Source: JBBQCW01 sp038319025 (lineage in GTDB: Bacteria; Actinomycetota; Thermoleophilia; Solirubrobacterales; Solirubrobacteraceae). Taken from it: 64,000 nucleotides of DNA. The notes beneath the pieces were generated by a model. The model did not search any database, was not told the origin of the DNA, and saw nothing but the letters and a program-made list of their open reading frames with translations. The position numbers and the translations under genes are program-made. Every line of letters begins with the position of its first letter. Positions within the stretch are counted from its first letter, which is position 1. The stretch spans positions 7,259 to 71,258 of the forward strand of contig JBBQCW010000016.1 of assembly GCA_038319025.1 (NCBI GenBank), read 5' to 3'. Below are positions 34,108 through 42,859 of this stretch, piece after piece.

Positions 34108-35019
34108 ATGACTCGTCGTATACCTCACCGAATCACCGCGGCGCTTGCCGTGGGAGCGCTCGGACTGAGCGCACTGGCCGTCGCCGGATGCGGCTCCGGC
34201 ACCTCCACCAGCACGAACTCGAGTATGCCCGGGATGGACATGGGCGGCTCGACCGCCACAACCATGCACACCACCGGCGCAGGCCACGGCGGCAGCTCGA
34301 TGAGCATGGAGAACGTCGGGACGGTCAGCGGGCTGTCAGCCTCCGCTGACGGGTACCGAATGGTCGCCACCAGGACCACGCTGCCCGCCGGAAGGCCCAC
34401 GAGATTCTCGTTTCGAATCGTGGACGCAAAGGGGATGCCGGTCACCAAGTTCGGTCTCGATCAGACCAAGCGCATGCATCTGATCGTGGCCAGTCACGAC
34501 CTGTCGCAGTATCAGCACGTCCACCCGGTGATGGCTTCCGACGGCACATGGAGCATTCCGCTGACGCTGCCCATCGCCGGCACGTATCGAGCCTTCGGTG
34601 ACTTCAACGCCGCGGGGAAGCGGCACGTTCTGGGCATCACACTCAAGCGCCCCGGGACAGTCACCGCCCGTCCGCTGCCGGAGGAGAGCAGTACTACCAC
34701 CACCGGCGATGGGTACACGGTCACCAAGCAGAGCTCGGCACTCGCGCCCGGCAAGACCTCGATGGTTCGGTTCACCGTCACCAAGGACGGCAAGCCGGTC
34801 ACCGACCTGCAGCACTACCTGGGCGCCCTCGGGCACCTCGTGGTGTTGCATGAGAGCGACTTGGAGTACCTGCATGTCCACCCCACGAGCATCACGGGGT
34901 CCGGTCCGACCATTGCGTTCGAAGTCGACTTGAAGACCGCCGGAAGCTACCGCGCGTTCCTACAGTTCCAGACCGGCGGGACGGTGCGCACGGCTGCCTT
35001 CACGCTGCGCACCGTTTAG
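34108..35019 (+). CDS. Met/His-rich copper-associated lipoprotein
   Basis: ATG 34108 has a good ribosome-binding site (GAGAAGGAA). The protein has 303 residues. The lipobox is AVAGC. Near the mature N-terminus are SSMPGMDMGG, TTMHTTGAGHGG and SMSMEN, Met-rich motifs typical of Cu(I) binding. Two similar domains follow, each with a His signature: QYQHVHPVMASDGTWSI and EYLHVHPTSITG. The pairs look like duplicated extracytoplasmic copper-binding beta domains. It is the last gene of the csoR-side group. Confidence 0.8.
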   Translation: MTRRIPHRITAALAVGALGLSALAVAGCGSGTSTSTNSSMPGMDMGGSTATTMHTTGAGHGGSSMSMENVGTVSGLSASADGYRMVATRTTLPAGRPTRFSFRIVDAKGMPVTKFGLDQTKRMHLIVASHDLSQYQHVHPVMASDGTWSIPLTLPIAGTYRAFGDFNAAGKRHVLGITLKRPGTVTARPLPEESSTTTTGDGYTVTKQSSALAPGKTSMVRFTVTKDGKPVTDLQHYLGALGHLVVLHESDLEYLHVHPTSITGSGPTIAFEVDLKTAGSYRAFLQFQTGGTVRTAAFTLRTV

Positions 35020-35167
35020 AGCCGGCGGAGGCGGGAGCGCTGGGTTCTTGCTCTCGCCTCCGCGGCCATCCACCGTTCACTCAGGTCCGCACAAGGTTTG
35101 GCGCAGCACGAAAAGACGGTGAACGCGCGGCAAGAAGTGAGACGCATGTCCCGAGACATGACAGGGA

Positions 35168-35254
35168 CGGAGAGAGGGGGATTCGAACCCCCGAACGAGT
35201 TTCCCCGTTACACGATTTCCAGTCGTGCCCGTTCAACCGCTCCGGCACCTCTCC
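35168..35254 (-). tRNA. tRNA-Ser(GGA)
   Basis: The reverse strand folds as a class II tRNA of 87 bases. The acceptor stem is GGAGAGG with TCTCTCC (last pair G-U). The anticodon loop CTGGAAA on stem CACGA/TCGTG gives anticodon GGA. There is a long variable arm, T-stem GGGGG/CCCCC with loop TTCGAAT, and discriminator G. CCA is not encoded. Confidence 0.93.
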
Positions 35255-35383
35255 TGGGTCCTGCGTCCAGCCGGGCAAGGGTAGCGACGAGGTGCTCCTC
35301 GCCGCCGCGCGCCGAGATCGGGTCCGCCGCGCGCCCGCTGACGGACACGGTGAATTCCACCGCCACCGCTAGGTTTCGCCCCC

Positions 35384-36235
35384 ATGCCACAGGTCCTCGT
35401 GACGGGAGCAACCGGGAACGTGGGGCGGGCGGTGTGCCGGGAGTTGCTTTCCCACGGCTGCCCCGTCCGGGCCGGAGTCACCGACGTCACCGCCGCCCAT
35501 CTGCCTGACGGCGCCCAAGCCGTCCGCCTGGATTTCACGGACGCGACGACGTTCTCGCCCGCACTGCAGGGCTACCGCGCCTTGTTCCTGCTCCGACCGC
35601 CGGCCATCGCCCGCGTCGGCCCGACGCTCAACCGGCTCATCGACACTGCGTCGGCGGTCGGCGTCGAGCACATCACCTTTCTCTCCGTGGCCGGAGCGGA
35701 TACCAACCGGATCGTCCCTCACCACCGCGTCGAGCAGCGCCTGCAACGGCCGGGGCCGTTCACGTGGACGATCCTTCGGCCCGGGTTCTTCGCGCAGAAC
35801 ATCACCGGCGCATACCGCGACGACATCCGCAAGGGCGGCATCATCGTCCCCGCCGGCGACGGGCGAGTGGCATTTGTCGATGCCCGTGATCTCGGCGCCG
35901 TCGCCGCCCTGACCCTGGTCGATCCATCGCCTCACGCCGGCCGTGGGTACCACCTCACGGGGTCTCGGGCCTGGGGCTTCGGCGAGGTGGCCGCCCTCCT
36001 GTCGGAGGTCCTGGGGCGCAAGGTGTCCTACGAGCCGGCCTCGGCAGCGGGCTACATGCGCCATCTCCACCGCAGCGGGATGCCCGCCGCGCAGATCGCC
36101 GTTCAGACCGTCCTACACGTCGGATTACGTCGCGGGGATGCCGAGACCATCACGGACACGTTGCCGGCACTGATCGGTCGCGAGGCGATCGGTCTGGAGC
36201 GGTTTGCCACTGACTACGCCGACATTCTGCGCTGA
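35384..36235 (+). CDS. NmrA-like NAD(P)-binding protein (atypical SDR)
   Basis: The protein has 283 residues. The nucleotide-binding motif is VLVTGATGNVGRAV; later marks are FLSVAGAD, TILRPGFFAQNI and FVDARDLGAVAALTL. There is no YxxxK, as in NmrA/HSCARG proteins that sense redox state or reduce small quinones. It stands alone, convergent with the aminopeptidase gene. The stop lies in the loop of a small hairpin (CTGCGC/GCGCAG, 36227-36246). Confidence 0.85.
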   Translation: MPQVLVTGATGNVGRAVCRELLSHGCPVRAGVTDVTAAHLPDGAQAVRLDFTDATTFSPALQGYRALFLLRPPAIARVGPTLNRLIDTASAVGVEHITFLSVAGADTNRIVPHHRVEQRLQRPGPFTWTILRPGFFAQNITGAYRDDIRKGGIIVPAGDGRVAFVDARDLGAVAALTLVDPSPHAGRGYHLTGSRAWGFGEVAALLSEVLGRKVSYEPASAAGYMRHLHRSGMPAAQIAVQTVLHVGLRRGDAETITDTLPALIGREAIGLERFATDYADILR

Positions 36236-36284
36236 GCTCCGCGCAGCGCGTTCGCGACCACGCTGTCGATACCCCCTGGTCGGC

Positions 36285-37481
36285 TCAGACCTGCCACGCG
36301 CCCCCGACCAGCACCGGTGTGCGCGAACCGTCGCCCGCCACACCTGTCACCGACACGTCGGAGGAGCCGATCATGAAGTCCACGTGAATCGCGCTCTGGT
36401 TCAGACGCGCTTGATCGGCCTCGCCCGCGGTGAATGAGTACGCGTTACCCAGCGCGATGTGGCTGGCGGCGTTCTCGTCGAGCAGGGTGTCGAAGAAGAC
36501 GGTGTCCAGCGGGCCGATGCGGCCCTGGCCATCCACCAGGGCGACTTCCCCCAGTCGCGCCGCGCCTTCGTCCTTGGCCACGTACCCGCGCAGTACGTCC
36601 GCGCCGGTCGAGGCGTCCAGACGTACGACACGCCCGGCTGCGAACTCCACCTCTAGGTCACGGATGATCGTCCCGCCGAGAACCAGCGGCTTGGTGGCCC
36701 TCACGACCCCGTCGGTGCGCTGGGGGTCCGGCGCTCCGAAGATCTCCTCGCTGGGCAGGTTCGGCATGTGAACGATGCCGTCGGCCGTCTCAAAGCGGGC
36801 GGCCAGGAACTTGGTGGTGGGCAGCAGGCCCACCGTCAGGTTGGTACCTGGGCCTTCGAAGTGCAGCGCCCCAAACGCGTGCGCGCTGACCCGCTCGGCG
36901 ACGGAGACGAGCAGGTCAAAGCGCTCACCCCAGGCCGCCACGGGGTCGGCCTCGTCGAGGCGCATGATGTGCAGCAGCTGCTCGCCGAGGCGGGCATACG
37001 CAGCGGCGGGATCCAGATCCGGATGGACGAGCTCAGCCCACGCCTGAGTGATCGCGGGGACGATCGTCCAGTTCGTGGTCGCGTCGTTGACCACCTTGCC
37101 GGTCTCACGCAGACCGGGCAGCAGGTCCTTGCCGACGCGCGCCGGATCGAGGCCTTCCAGCGCGTGCGGGTCAGCCGGGCCGCTCAGGCCCACCCGCGCG
37201 CAGCGCTGATCGCCGAGCGCCAGCAGCCGCTCCCCGTACCAGGTGGGGACGAAGTCAAGGGTCTCCTCGGCCGCCAGCTCAAGGCGGGCGCGCTTTACGC
37301 GCAGATCAAAGTAGGAGACGTCCACAAAGCGGGCGCCCGCGCTGTAGGCGGCGGCCGCCACGGCGCGCGCGATGCGCTCCTTACCCACCTCGGCACCCAC
37401 GGCAACGATCTGGCCGGGCTGCACGTTGGCCCCGAAGCGAACGGCGAGATCGGCGAGGCGGTCGAGGGTGGCGTCATCCAT
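36285..37481 (-). CDS. M29-family aminopeptidase
   Basis: The protein has 398 residues from ATG 37481; upstream in-frame sequence overlaps another gene and is not credible. The family's metal-ligand regions are visible: LPSEEIFGAPDPQRTDG, SFTAGEADQARLNQSAIHVDFMIGS and ASHIALGNAYS. M29 enzymes are cobalt/zinc aminopeptidases of broad specificity, cytoplasmic and often thermostable. It is divergent from the triple-repeat secreted protein gene. Confidence 0.92.
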   Translation of the reverse strand: MDDATLDRLADLAVRFGANVQPGQIVAVGAEVGKERIARAVAAAAYSAGARFVDVSYFDLRVKRARLELAAEETLDFVPTWYGERLLALGDQRCARVGLSGPADPHALEGLDPARVGKDLLPGLRETGKVVNDATTNWTIVPAITQAWAELVHPDLDPAAAYARLGEQLLHIMRLDEADPVAAWGERFDLLVSVAERVSAHAFGALHFEGPGTNLTVGLLPTTKFLAARFETADGIVHMPNLPSEEIFGAPDPQRTDGVVRATKPLVLGGTIIRDLEVEFAAGRVVRLDASTGADVLRGYVAKDEGAARLGEVALVDGQGRIGPLDTVFFDTLLDENAASHIALGNAYSFTAGEADQARLNQSAIHVDFMIGSSDVSVTGVAGDGSRTPVLVGGAWQV

Positions 37482-37584
37482 GGGTGCTGGCTCCTGGGTC
37501 GGTGAAAATCTGTACAAAGACCCTAGCGGCCGACTTGCCGCAGGAAATCCCACCGTTCCGCTCAGATTCAGGAAACTCACTCTT

Positions 37585-38487
37585 ATGCGCCTCGTCTCCG
37601 CCTTTGTCTCCGTCCTCGCCGTCGCGGCTTTCACCGCGGTAGGCACGTCCACTGCCGCCATTACGACGGCGACGCCGACCGCCGCAGCCGCCGCGTGCCC
37701 GGGGACTTTCCAGGTGCTACACGATGACCGCATCGGCGCGCTCGCCCTGCCGGCCGGCCCGTACGTGATCACGACCGGCAAGGACGTGACCTGCGCCCAG
37801 GCAGTGACCCAGTTCCGCAACTTCCTCAACGACTTCGACGGCAAACTGCCGGACCACTGGGTCGTCGACGCCAAGACCTCCAGCTTCACCCAGACGACGT
37901 CAGGCCGCTCCTTCTCGGTCAAGCCCGCCACCACGCCGCCGACCCCGCCGCCGCCGAACGGGAAGACCTGCCCCGGCCACTTCACCCTTCGCCACGACGA
38001 CAAGATCCTCACCATGTCGCTGCCGGCCGGCAACTACGTGGTGCAGTTGACGGACAAGAATGCGGCACTGACGTGCGATCAGGCCGACGTGCAGTTCTCC
38101 GTCTTTTTGACCAAGAACTACCTGACCCCGCTTCCCGCGCCGTGGACGATGAACGCAGCCGCCCGCTCGTTCTCCCGTCCGACCGGCGGCGGGTTCCGCG
38201 TGGTCCGCTCCGGTGGCGGTACCGGCGGTGGCGGCAACGACGGCTCGCAGTGCCCCGGCACGTTCCAGGTGCTGCACAACGACTCGATCGGCGCCCTGAA
38301 GGTGCCGGCCGGCCGGTACACGATCACCATCGTCAATGCGCTCACCTGCCCGTCGGCGACTAACTGGTTCAAGACCTTCCTGGCGGCCCCGGGCAACCGA
38401 CTGCCGTCGGGGTGGAAGCTCAACGTGCAGACGGCCACGTTCACGTTGCGCGCCCGGTCCTTCCGCATCGAGCCGTACGTGCGCTGA
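37585..38487 (+). CDS. Secreted protein of three tandem repeats
   Basis: The protein has 300 residues from ATG 37585, with a signal peptide of about 25-35 residues. Three copies of an 80-85 residue unit begin at residues 38, 129 and 223 (CPGTFQVLHDDRIGAL, CPGHFTLRHDDKILTM, CPGTFQVLHNDSIGAL). Each goes on with (L/V)PAG-Y-(I/V) and (T)C-A-F..FL, then a LP..W strand, so each unit has one Cys pair. The linkers are Pro-rich and Gly-rich. I do not recognise the unit. Probably an extracellular or wall-associated binding protein. Confidence 0.8.
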   Translation: MRLVSAFVSVLAVAAFTAVGTSTAAITTATPTAAAAACPGTFQVLHDDRIGALALPAGPYVITTGKDVTCAQAVTQFRNFLNDFDGKLPDHWVVDAKTSSFTQTTSGRSFSVKPATTPPTPPPPNGKTCPGHFTLRHDDKILTMSLPAGNYVVQLTDKNAALTCDQADVQFSVFLTKNYLTPLPAPWTMNAAARSFSRPTGGGFRVVRSGGGTGGGGNDGSQCPGTFQVLHNDSIGALKVPAGRYTITIVNALTCPSATNWFKTFLAAPGNRLPSGWKLNVQTATFTLRARSFRIEPYVR

Positions 38488-38499
38488 GCGCACGTACGG
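38473..38499 (+). terminator. Hairpin terminator with the stop codon in its loop
   Basis: CCGTACGTGCGC and GCGCACGTACGG pair as a perfect 12-bp stem; the three-base loop is the TGA stop of the repeat-protein gene (38485-38487). The last four codons therefore form half of the terminator. Confidence 0.8.
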
Positions 38500-38551
38500 C
38501 TTCACGCGGCGTTCACGAGGTCTTCGTCGGTCACCTGCCAGCATGGCGGGC

Positions 38552-39217
38552 ATGAGTTCCGACGGTTACCCCCAACGGCGGTTCGCGCTGCCGCCCGATG
38601 CCACCGAGGTGATTCTGCTGCGCCACGGTGCTTCGGCGCCTGCGTTGCCCGGTGTCTCCTTCCCGATGCTCGACGGCCATGGCGACCCGCCGCTGGCACC
38701 TTCCGGAGAGGAACAAGCCGCGCAAGCGGCGGCTCGCCTGAGGGATGAGGAACTAAACGGGCTGTTCGTGACCGGGCTGATGCGCACGCTGCAGACCGCC
38801 GCCCCGCTGGCCGCCGCGCTCGGCGTCGCACCCGTCCACGTGCCGGCTCTACGCGAGGTCCGCCTGGGCGAATGGGAGGGCGGCGAGTTCCGCATCCGCG
38901 TCCATGAGGGCGATCCGATAGCCATGCGGATGCTGGCCGAGGAGCGCTGGGACATCGTGCCGGGGGCCGAGGCCTCCGAGGATTTCAGCGCACGGGTGCG
39001 GGCGGGGATGGCCGAGGTGGTCGCCGCGATCGGGCCCGGCCGCAGCGGCGTGGCGGTCGTGCATGGCGGCGTCATCGGCGAGATCTGCCGGGCGGCGACC
39101 TCCAGTCGGCCGTTCGCCTTCGTGCATTCGGACAACTGCTCCATCACGCGAGTGGTCGTCTTCGATGACGGCCGCTGGATGCTGCGCTCGTTCAACGACA
39201 CGACACATCTGTCGTAG
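38552..39217 (+). CDS. Histidine phosphatase (phosphoglycerate-mutase-like)
   Basis: The protein has 221 residues from ATG 38552 (ATG 38543 also in frame). The catalytic RHG motif is VILLRHGASAPAL. The second Arg lies in VTGLMRTLQTA, the acid in REVRLGEWEGGEF, and the second catalytic His in VAVVHGGVIGEICRA. It is a branch-1 phosphatase of small molecules or phosphoproteins; the substrate is unknown. Confidence 0.9.
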   Translation: MSSDGYPQRRFALPPDATEVILLRHGASAPALPGVSFPMLDGHGDPPLAPSGEEQAAQAAARLRDEELNGLFVTGLMRTLQTAAPLAAALGVAPVHVPALREVRLGEWEGGEFRIRVHEGDPIAMRMLAEERWDIVPGAEASEDFSARVRAGMAEVVAAIGPGRSGVAVVHGGVIGEICRAATSSRPFAFVHSDNCSITRVVVFDDGRWMLRSFNDTTHLS

Positions 39218-39270
39218 CTGGCGCAAGACACCTTGCGCGCCCGCGGGCGCCGGTCCCTACCCTGGGATGG

Positions 39271-40785
39271 GTGCGCCGGACGTTCCTCGTCTCTGTTGCC
39301 GCGGCGCTTCTGACGGCTTTCGCAGCCGCACCCGCCGACGGCGCCCGACTCCTCGTGCTTTCCCACGGGCACGTCTCCGTGCGCGAAGACCCGCTGCTCG
39401 GGCCGCCCGATCCGTTCCGGCCGACGGCGGCAGATACTGCTCAGGCGCATCCGCGGGCGGCCGCCGCCGCCGCGGCCCGTCGCATCACCGTGGTAGGAGC
39501 GCTCAAGCACCTGCTGGCCCGCGACGCGATCGCGAAGAGCGACTACACGGACTACCGGGCGACCTACGCAAAGGCGCTCAAGACCGTCACGACGCTGTCC
39601 GGTCGACGGCGGGCAGAGTTGACCGCCGTGATCGGCAACCTGAACGCCGTGGCGGCCGGCGGGGGACTCACATCCACCCGCGTGCGCCTTGCCTTCCTCA
39701 CCCTGGAACGCAACCGCCAGTGGTGGATCAGCGGCCGACTGCTGGCGTACGCCGAGCGGGTCAGCTTTGGCTCCAGCATCATCGTGTGGCAGTCCTATCC
39801 CGGTCAAGGCCTACAGGTGCAATGGCTGGGCACCTTCGGCAAGGCCAACGCCATGTGGACGGCGGGTAGCCGGTACAACGTCAAGCTGCGCGGGCTGCTC
39901 GAGGAGGTCACGCCACTCGCGGCTACGCGCAACGGCGGACCGGCGTGGGAATACTGGTTTCACTTCGACGGCGGCAGCCCGCCGTGGGTCAGCGGCATGG
40001 CCCAGGCGACGGCCGCGCAAGCGTTCGCCCGCGCCTCCCAGCGCCTCAAGGAGCCGGCGTTCGCAAAGGTCTCCCACGACGCGCTGAAGATCTTCCATGC
40101 CGCTCCACCGCTCGGCGTGCGGGTGCGCACAGCACTGGGCGCGCACTACCTCATCTACTCCTTCGACTCCGGCATGCGCGTGCTCAACGCGTTCATCCAG
40201 TCCCTTATCGGGCTGCACGACGTAGCCCAGATAACCGACGACGCCGCGGCTCAGGACCTGTACGAGAAGGGGCTGGCCGAGGCGCGCGTAGAGGTGCCGC
40301 GTTACGACACGGGGGCTTGGTCCTTCTACCAGCCGGGGCTGGAATCGGACCTCGGCTACCACACGCTGCTGCGCGACTTTCTGCGCGGGTTGTGCGACCG
40401 GGTCGCCAAGGATCGGGCGGCCGCGGAGAAGGCGGGGGAGACCACGGCCGACGACAGTCCGACGGTGTTCTGCCGGACGGCGGACCACTTCACGACCTAT
40501 CTCAAACAGCCGCCGACGCTGAGCATCACCTCGGCCGTGCGCAGTCCGGTCGGCCGGCAGGCCTATGTCGTACTGCGCGTCTCCAAGCTCTCCACGGTGA
40601 CTTTGGCCGTGCGGCGCGGTGGCGCTGTGGTGGCCACGCGCACCGCCCAGTTGGGGCGCGGCGTGCACACGCTCGGCTGGGGGCCGCCGGTCAAGTCGGG
40701 CGCCGTCGCGCTGACGCTGCGCGCCGTAGATCAGGCGGGCAATGCGGCGTCAGTCAGCGGCACGCAGACGATCACCGCTCGCTGA
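39271..40785 (+). CDS. Secreted D-glucuronyl C5-epimerase-like protein
   Basis: The protein has 504 residues from GTG 39271 with a signal peptide ending PADGA. The middle (about 160-390) resembles the C-terminal domain of D-glucuronyl C5-epimerases: YPGQGLQVQWLGTFGKANAMW, YSFDSGMRVLNAFIQSLIGL and RYDTGAWSFYQPGLESDLGYH. Those enzymes turn GlcA to IdoA in heparan-type chains. The last 90 residues form an Ig-like/FlgD-like strand domain (AYVVLRVSKLSTVTLAV). It could act on uronic-acid polymers at the cell surface. Activity is inferred from a distant match. Confidence 0.72.
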   Translation: MRRTFLVSVAAALLTAFAAAPADGARLLVLSHGHVSVREDPLLGPPDPFRPTAADTAQAHPRAAAAAAARRITVVGALKHLLARDAIAKSDYTDYRATYAKALKTVTTLSGRRRAELTAVIGNLNAVAAGGGLTSTRVRLAFLTLERNRQWWISGRLLAYAERVSFGSSIIVWQSYPGQGLQVQWLGTFGKANAMWTAGSRYNVKLRGLLEEVTPLAATRNGGPAWEYWFHFDGGSPPWVSGMAQATAAQAFARASQRLKEPAFAKVSHDALKIFHAAPPLGVRVRTALGAHYLIYSFDSGMRVLNAFIQSLIGLHDVAQITDDAAAQDLYEKGLAEARVEVPRYDTGAWSFYQPGLESDLGYHTLLRDFLRGLCDRVAKDRAAAEKAGETTADDSPTVFCRTADHFTTYLKQPPTLSITSAVRSPVGRQAYVVLRVSKLSTVTLAVRRGGAVVATRTAQLGRGVHTLGWGPPVKSGAVALTLRAVDQAGNAASVSGTQTITAR

Positions 40786-40804
40786 GCTACCGCTCACGCG
40801 GCTC

Positions 40805-42391
40805 TCAGGCCAACGCTTCCAGCGCCGAACGTGAGTCAGGCAATCCGACGACACGCCCGTCGTGGCCGAGCAGCAGAAATCGGTCCAGGCCACGTAGGAA
40901 GGCACGGTCGTGGGACACGGCCACGACCGTGCCTTCGAACCCGTCCAGCGCTGCCTCCAACGCCTCCGCGGAGTCGATGTCCAGGTTGTCGGTCGGCTCG
41001 TCCAGCAGCAGGAGGTTGTGGCCCTCGACCTCCAGGCAGAGGATCTCCAGCCTTGCGCGCTGGCCGCCTGAGAGTGTGTCGCACGAGCGGTTGGCGGCCT
41101 CCTGCAACCCGTACCGGGCCAGCGCCTGCATCGACGGTTCCAACGCGTGCAGCCGCTGGGTGACGACGTCCAGCACGAGCGTGTCCGTGAAGTCCGGCCG
41201 GGTGCCCAACTGGGTGAACAGCCCCGGCGAGACGCGGTTGCCGATCAGCACGCGACCGGTGTGGCCGACGTCCTCGCCGGCCAGCAGTCGGATGAGGTGC
41301 GTCTTGCCGGAGCCGTTGGGGCCGATCAGCCCGATGCGCTCACCGAAATAGACCTCCTCGGAGAACGGCTCGATGAGGTCGTCGATCGCCACCTCGTCGA
41401 GGGCGATCACTTTCCGGGCGGAGTCTCCGCCGCGCAGCCGCGGCTTGATCTGCACGTCGACCACCGGAGCCGGCGGCGGCCCTGCGTCGGCAAAGCGCCT
41501 CCAACGAGTTTCGGCGGCGTCGGCCTTCTTGGCCCAAACCGGCGAATACCGCGCGCGCTCCTTGAACACGCGTACGAGCTCGCGCAGACGGCGCTCCTCA
41601 TCATTCCAACGCTGCACGCGGTCCCCCATAAGCTGCTGGCGGTGCTCGCGGGCCGCGGGATAGGTCGCGTAGGACTCGCCGTGGACCCAGGCGCCGTTGC
41701 CTTCCAGCGTGACGATCGCGTTGCAGGCGGCGGTCAGCAGCTCACGGTCGTGGCTGATCAGCAGGATCGTCTTGCGGCTCGCGCGGATCCGCTCCTCCAG
41801 CGCCCGTTTGGCGGGGACGTCGAGGAAGTTGTCAGGCTCGTCGAGCAGCAGGATCGGTGCGTCGGAGGTGAAGAGCAGTTCGAGCACGAGTTGCTTGCGC
41901 TCTCCGCCCGACAGCGTCACCGAAGGCCGGTCGCCAACCTCCGTGAGTCCGGCCCGGACGATGCGCCGGCACGCCGCATCCCATTGCCCCTCCAGCTCGT
42001 AACCGCCGAGGTCAGACCAGGTGCCGATCGATTCGCCCAGCCGCACACCTGCGTCGGCGTCGCCGCCGGCGAGCTCACGCTCGGCGATCAGGACAGCCCG
42101 GCCGGCCTGCGCCACCCGTGCCGGTGCCGCCATCAGCAGCAACTCGCGCACCGTCCCGTCGCCCGTCCCCACGTTCTGCGCCATGTACAGCGCGCGTCCA
42201 CCGAGAGAGACGGAGCCGTTGTCGGCCTCCAGTTCTTCGGCCATGATCCGCATCAGCGTGCTCTTGCCCACGCCGTTCGCGCCGACCATCCCGGCGTGCT
42301 TGCCGGCGGCCAGGCGGAAGGACACGTCGGAGAACAGCACGTCCCCTCCGGGATGCGCGTACGCGAGGTCGCTGACATGAAGGTGAGCCAC
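40805..42391 (-). CDS. ABC-F family ATPase
   Basis: I chose GTG 42391 (528 residues); the longer open frame overlaps a divergent gene. Two ABC domains without membrane segments: Walker A GANGVGKST and GPNGSGKTH, signatures LSGGERKQL and LSGGQRARL, Walker B LLLLDEP in both, joined by a charged linker (RWNDEERRLRELVRVFKERARY). The first Walker B is followed by DNFLD and the second by TDNLD. ABC-F proteins bind the ribosome E site and relieve stalling or give antibiotic resistance; which one applies here is open. Confidence 0.9.
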   Translation of the reverse strand: MAHLHVSDLAYAHPGGDVLFSDVSFRLAAGKHAGMVGANGVGKSTLMRIMAEELEADNGSVSLGGRALYMAQNVGTGDGTVRELLLMAAPARVAQAGRAVLIAERELAGGDADAGVRLGESIGTWSDLGGYELEGQWDAACRRIVRAGLTEVGDRPSVTLSGGERKQLVLELLFTSDAPILLLDEPDNFLDVPAKRALEERIRASRKTILLISHDRELLTAACNAIVTLEGNGAWVHGESYATYPAAREHRQQLMGDRVQRWNDEERRLRELVRVFKERARYSPVWAKKADAAETRWRRFADAGPPPAPVVDVQIKPRLRGGDSARKVIALDEVAIDDLIEPFSEEVYFGERIGLIGPNGSGKTHLIRLLAGEDVGHTGRVLIGNRVSPGLFTQLGTRPDFTDTLVLDVVTQRLHALEPSMQALARYGLQEAANRSCDTLSGGQRARLEILCLEVEGHNLLLLDEPTDNLDIDSAEALEAALDGFEGTVVAVSHDRAFLRGLDRFLLLGHDGRVVGLPDSRSALEALA

Positions 42392-42451
42392 GGCCGCCGA
42401 GGGTAGCGGGGTACGGTCGCGCGGCGAGGTCCGTTGTGGGACAGTCGGTCC

Positions 42452-42859
42452 ATGATCCGACGCCTGCTCGTGCCCTCCGCCGCCGCCGTCGCCTTGCTGT
42501 TTTCGGCGACGAGTGCGCAGGCGAAGATCCTCGTCGCCCACAACATCGTCTCGCCGTCCGGGCTGATCAGTTGCAACGCGATCAAGTACGGCGGGCCGGG
42601 ACTCAACTGCACCGCCACGTACCTGCCGAGTATCGGCGAGTTTGACCCATACTTCCGCTTGCGCCCCACCGGGCGAACCGTCTACTCCCAGCGATCGGAT
42701 TACGACGGGTTCCCCAACGCCAAGCAGCGCGTCCTGCACTACGGGGACGTGTGGGCGTGGAAGAAGATCCGCTGCACGATGGCCAAGAGCGGCCTGACGT
42801 GCCGCAACCCGAAGGGCCACGGCTTCCACCTGGCCGTCGGAGCGATCAGGCGCTTCTAG
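42452..42859 (+). CDS. Small secreted protein, DUF6636-like
   Basis: The protein has 135 residues from ATG 42452, with a signal peptide ending SAQA-K. Four Cys are arranged in the pattern SPSGLISCNAI, LNCTAT, KIRCTMAKSGLTCRNPKGHGFHL. The closing motif GLTCxNxxGHGFxL is characteristic of a family of small actinobacterial exported proteins. Function unknown. The end overlaps the convergent EamA gene by 4 bp. Confidence 0.78.
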   Translation: MIRRLLVPSAAAVALLFSATSAQAKILVAHNIVSPSGLISCNAIKYGGPGLNCTATYLPSIGEFDPYFRLRPTGRTVYSQRSDYDGFPNAKQRVLHYGDVWAWKKIRCTMAKSGLTCRNPKGHGFHLAVGAIRRF

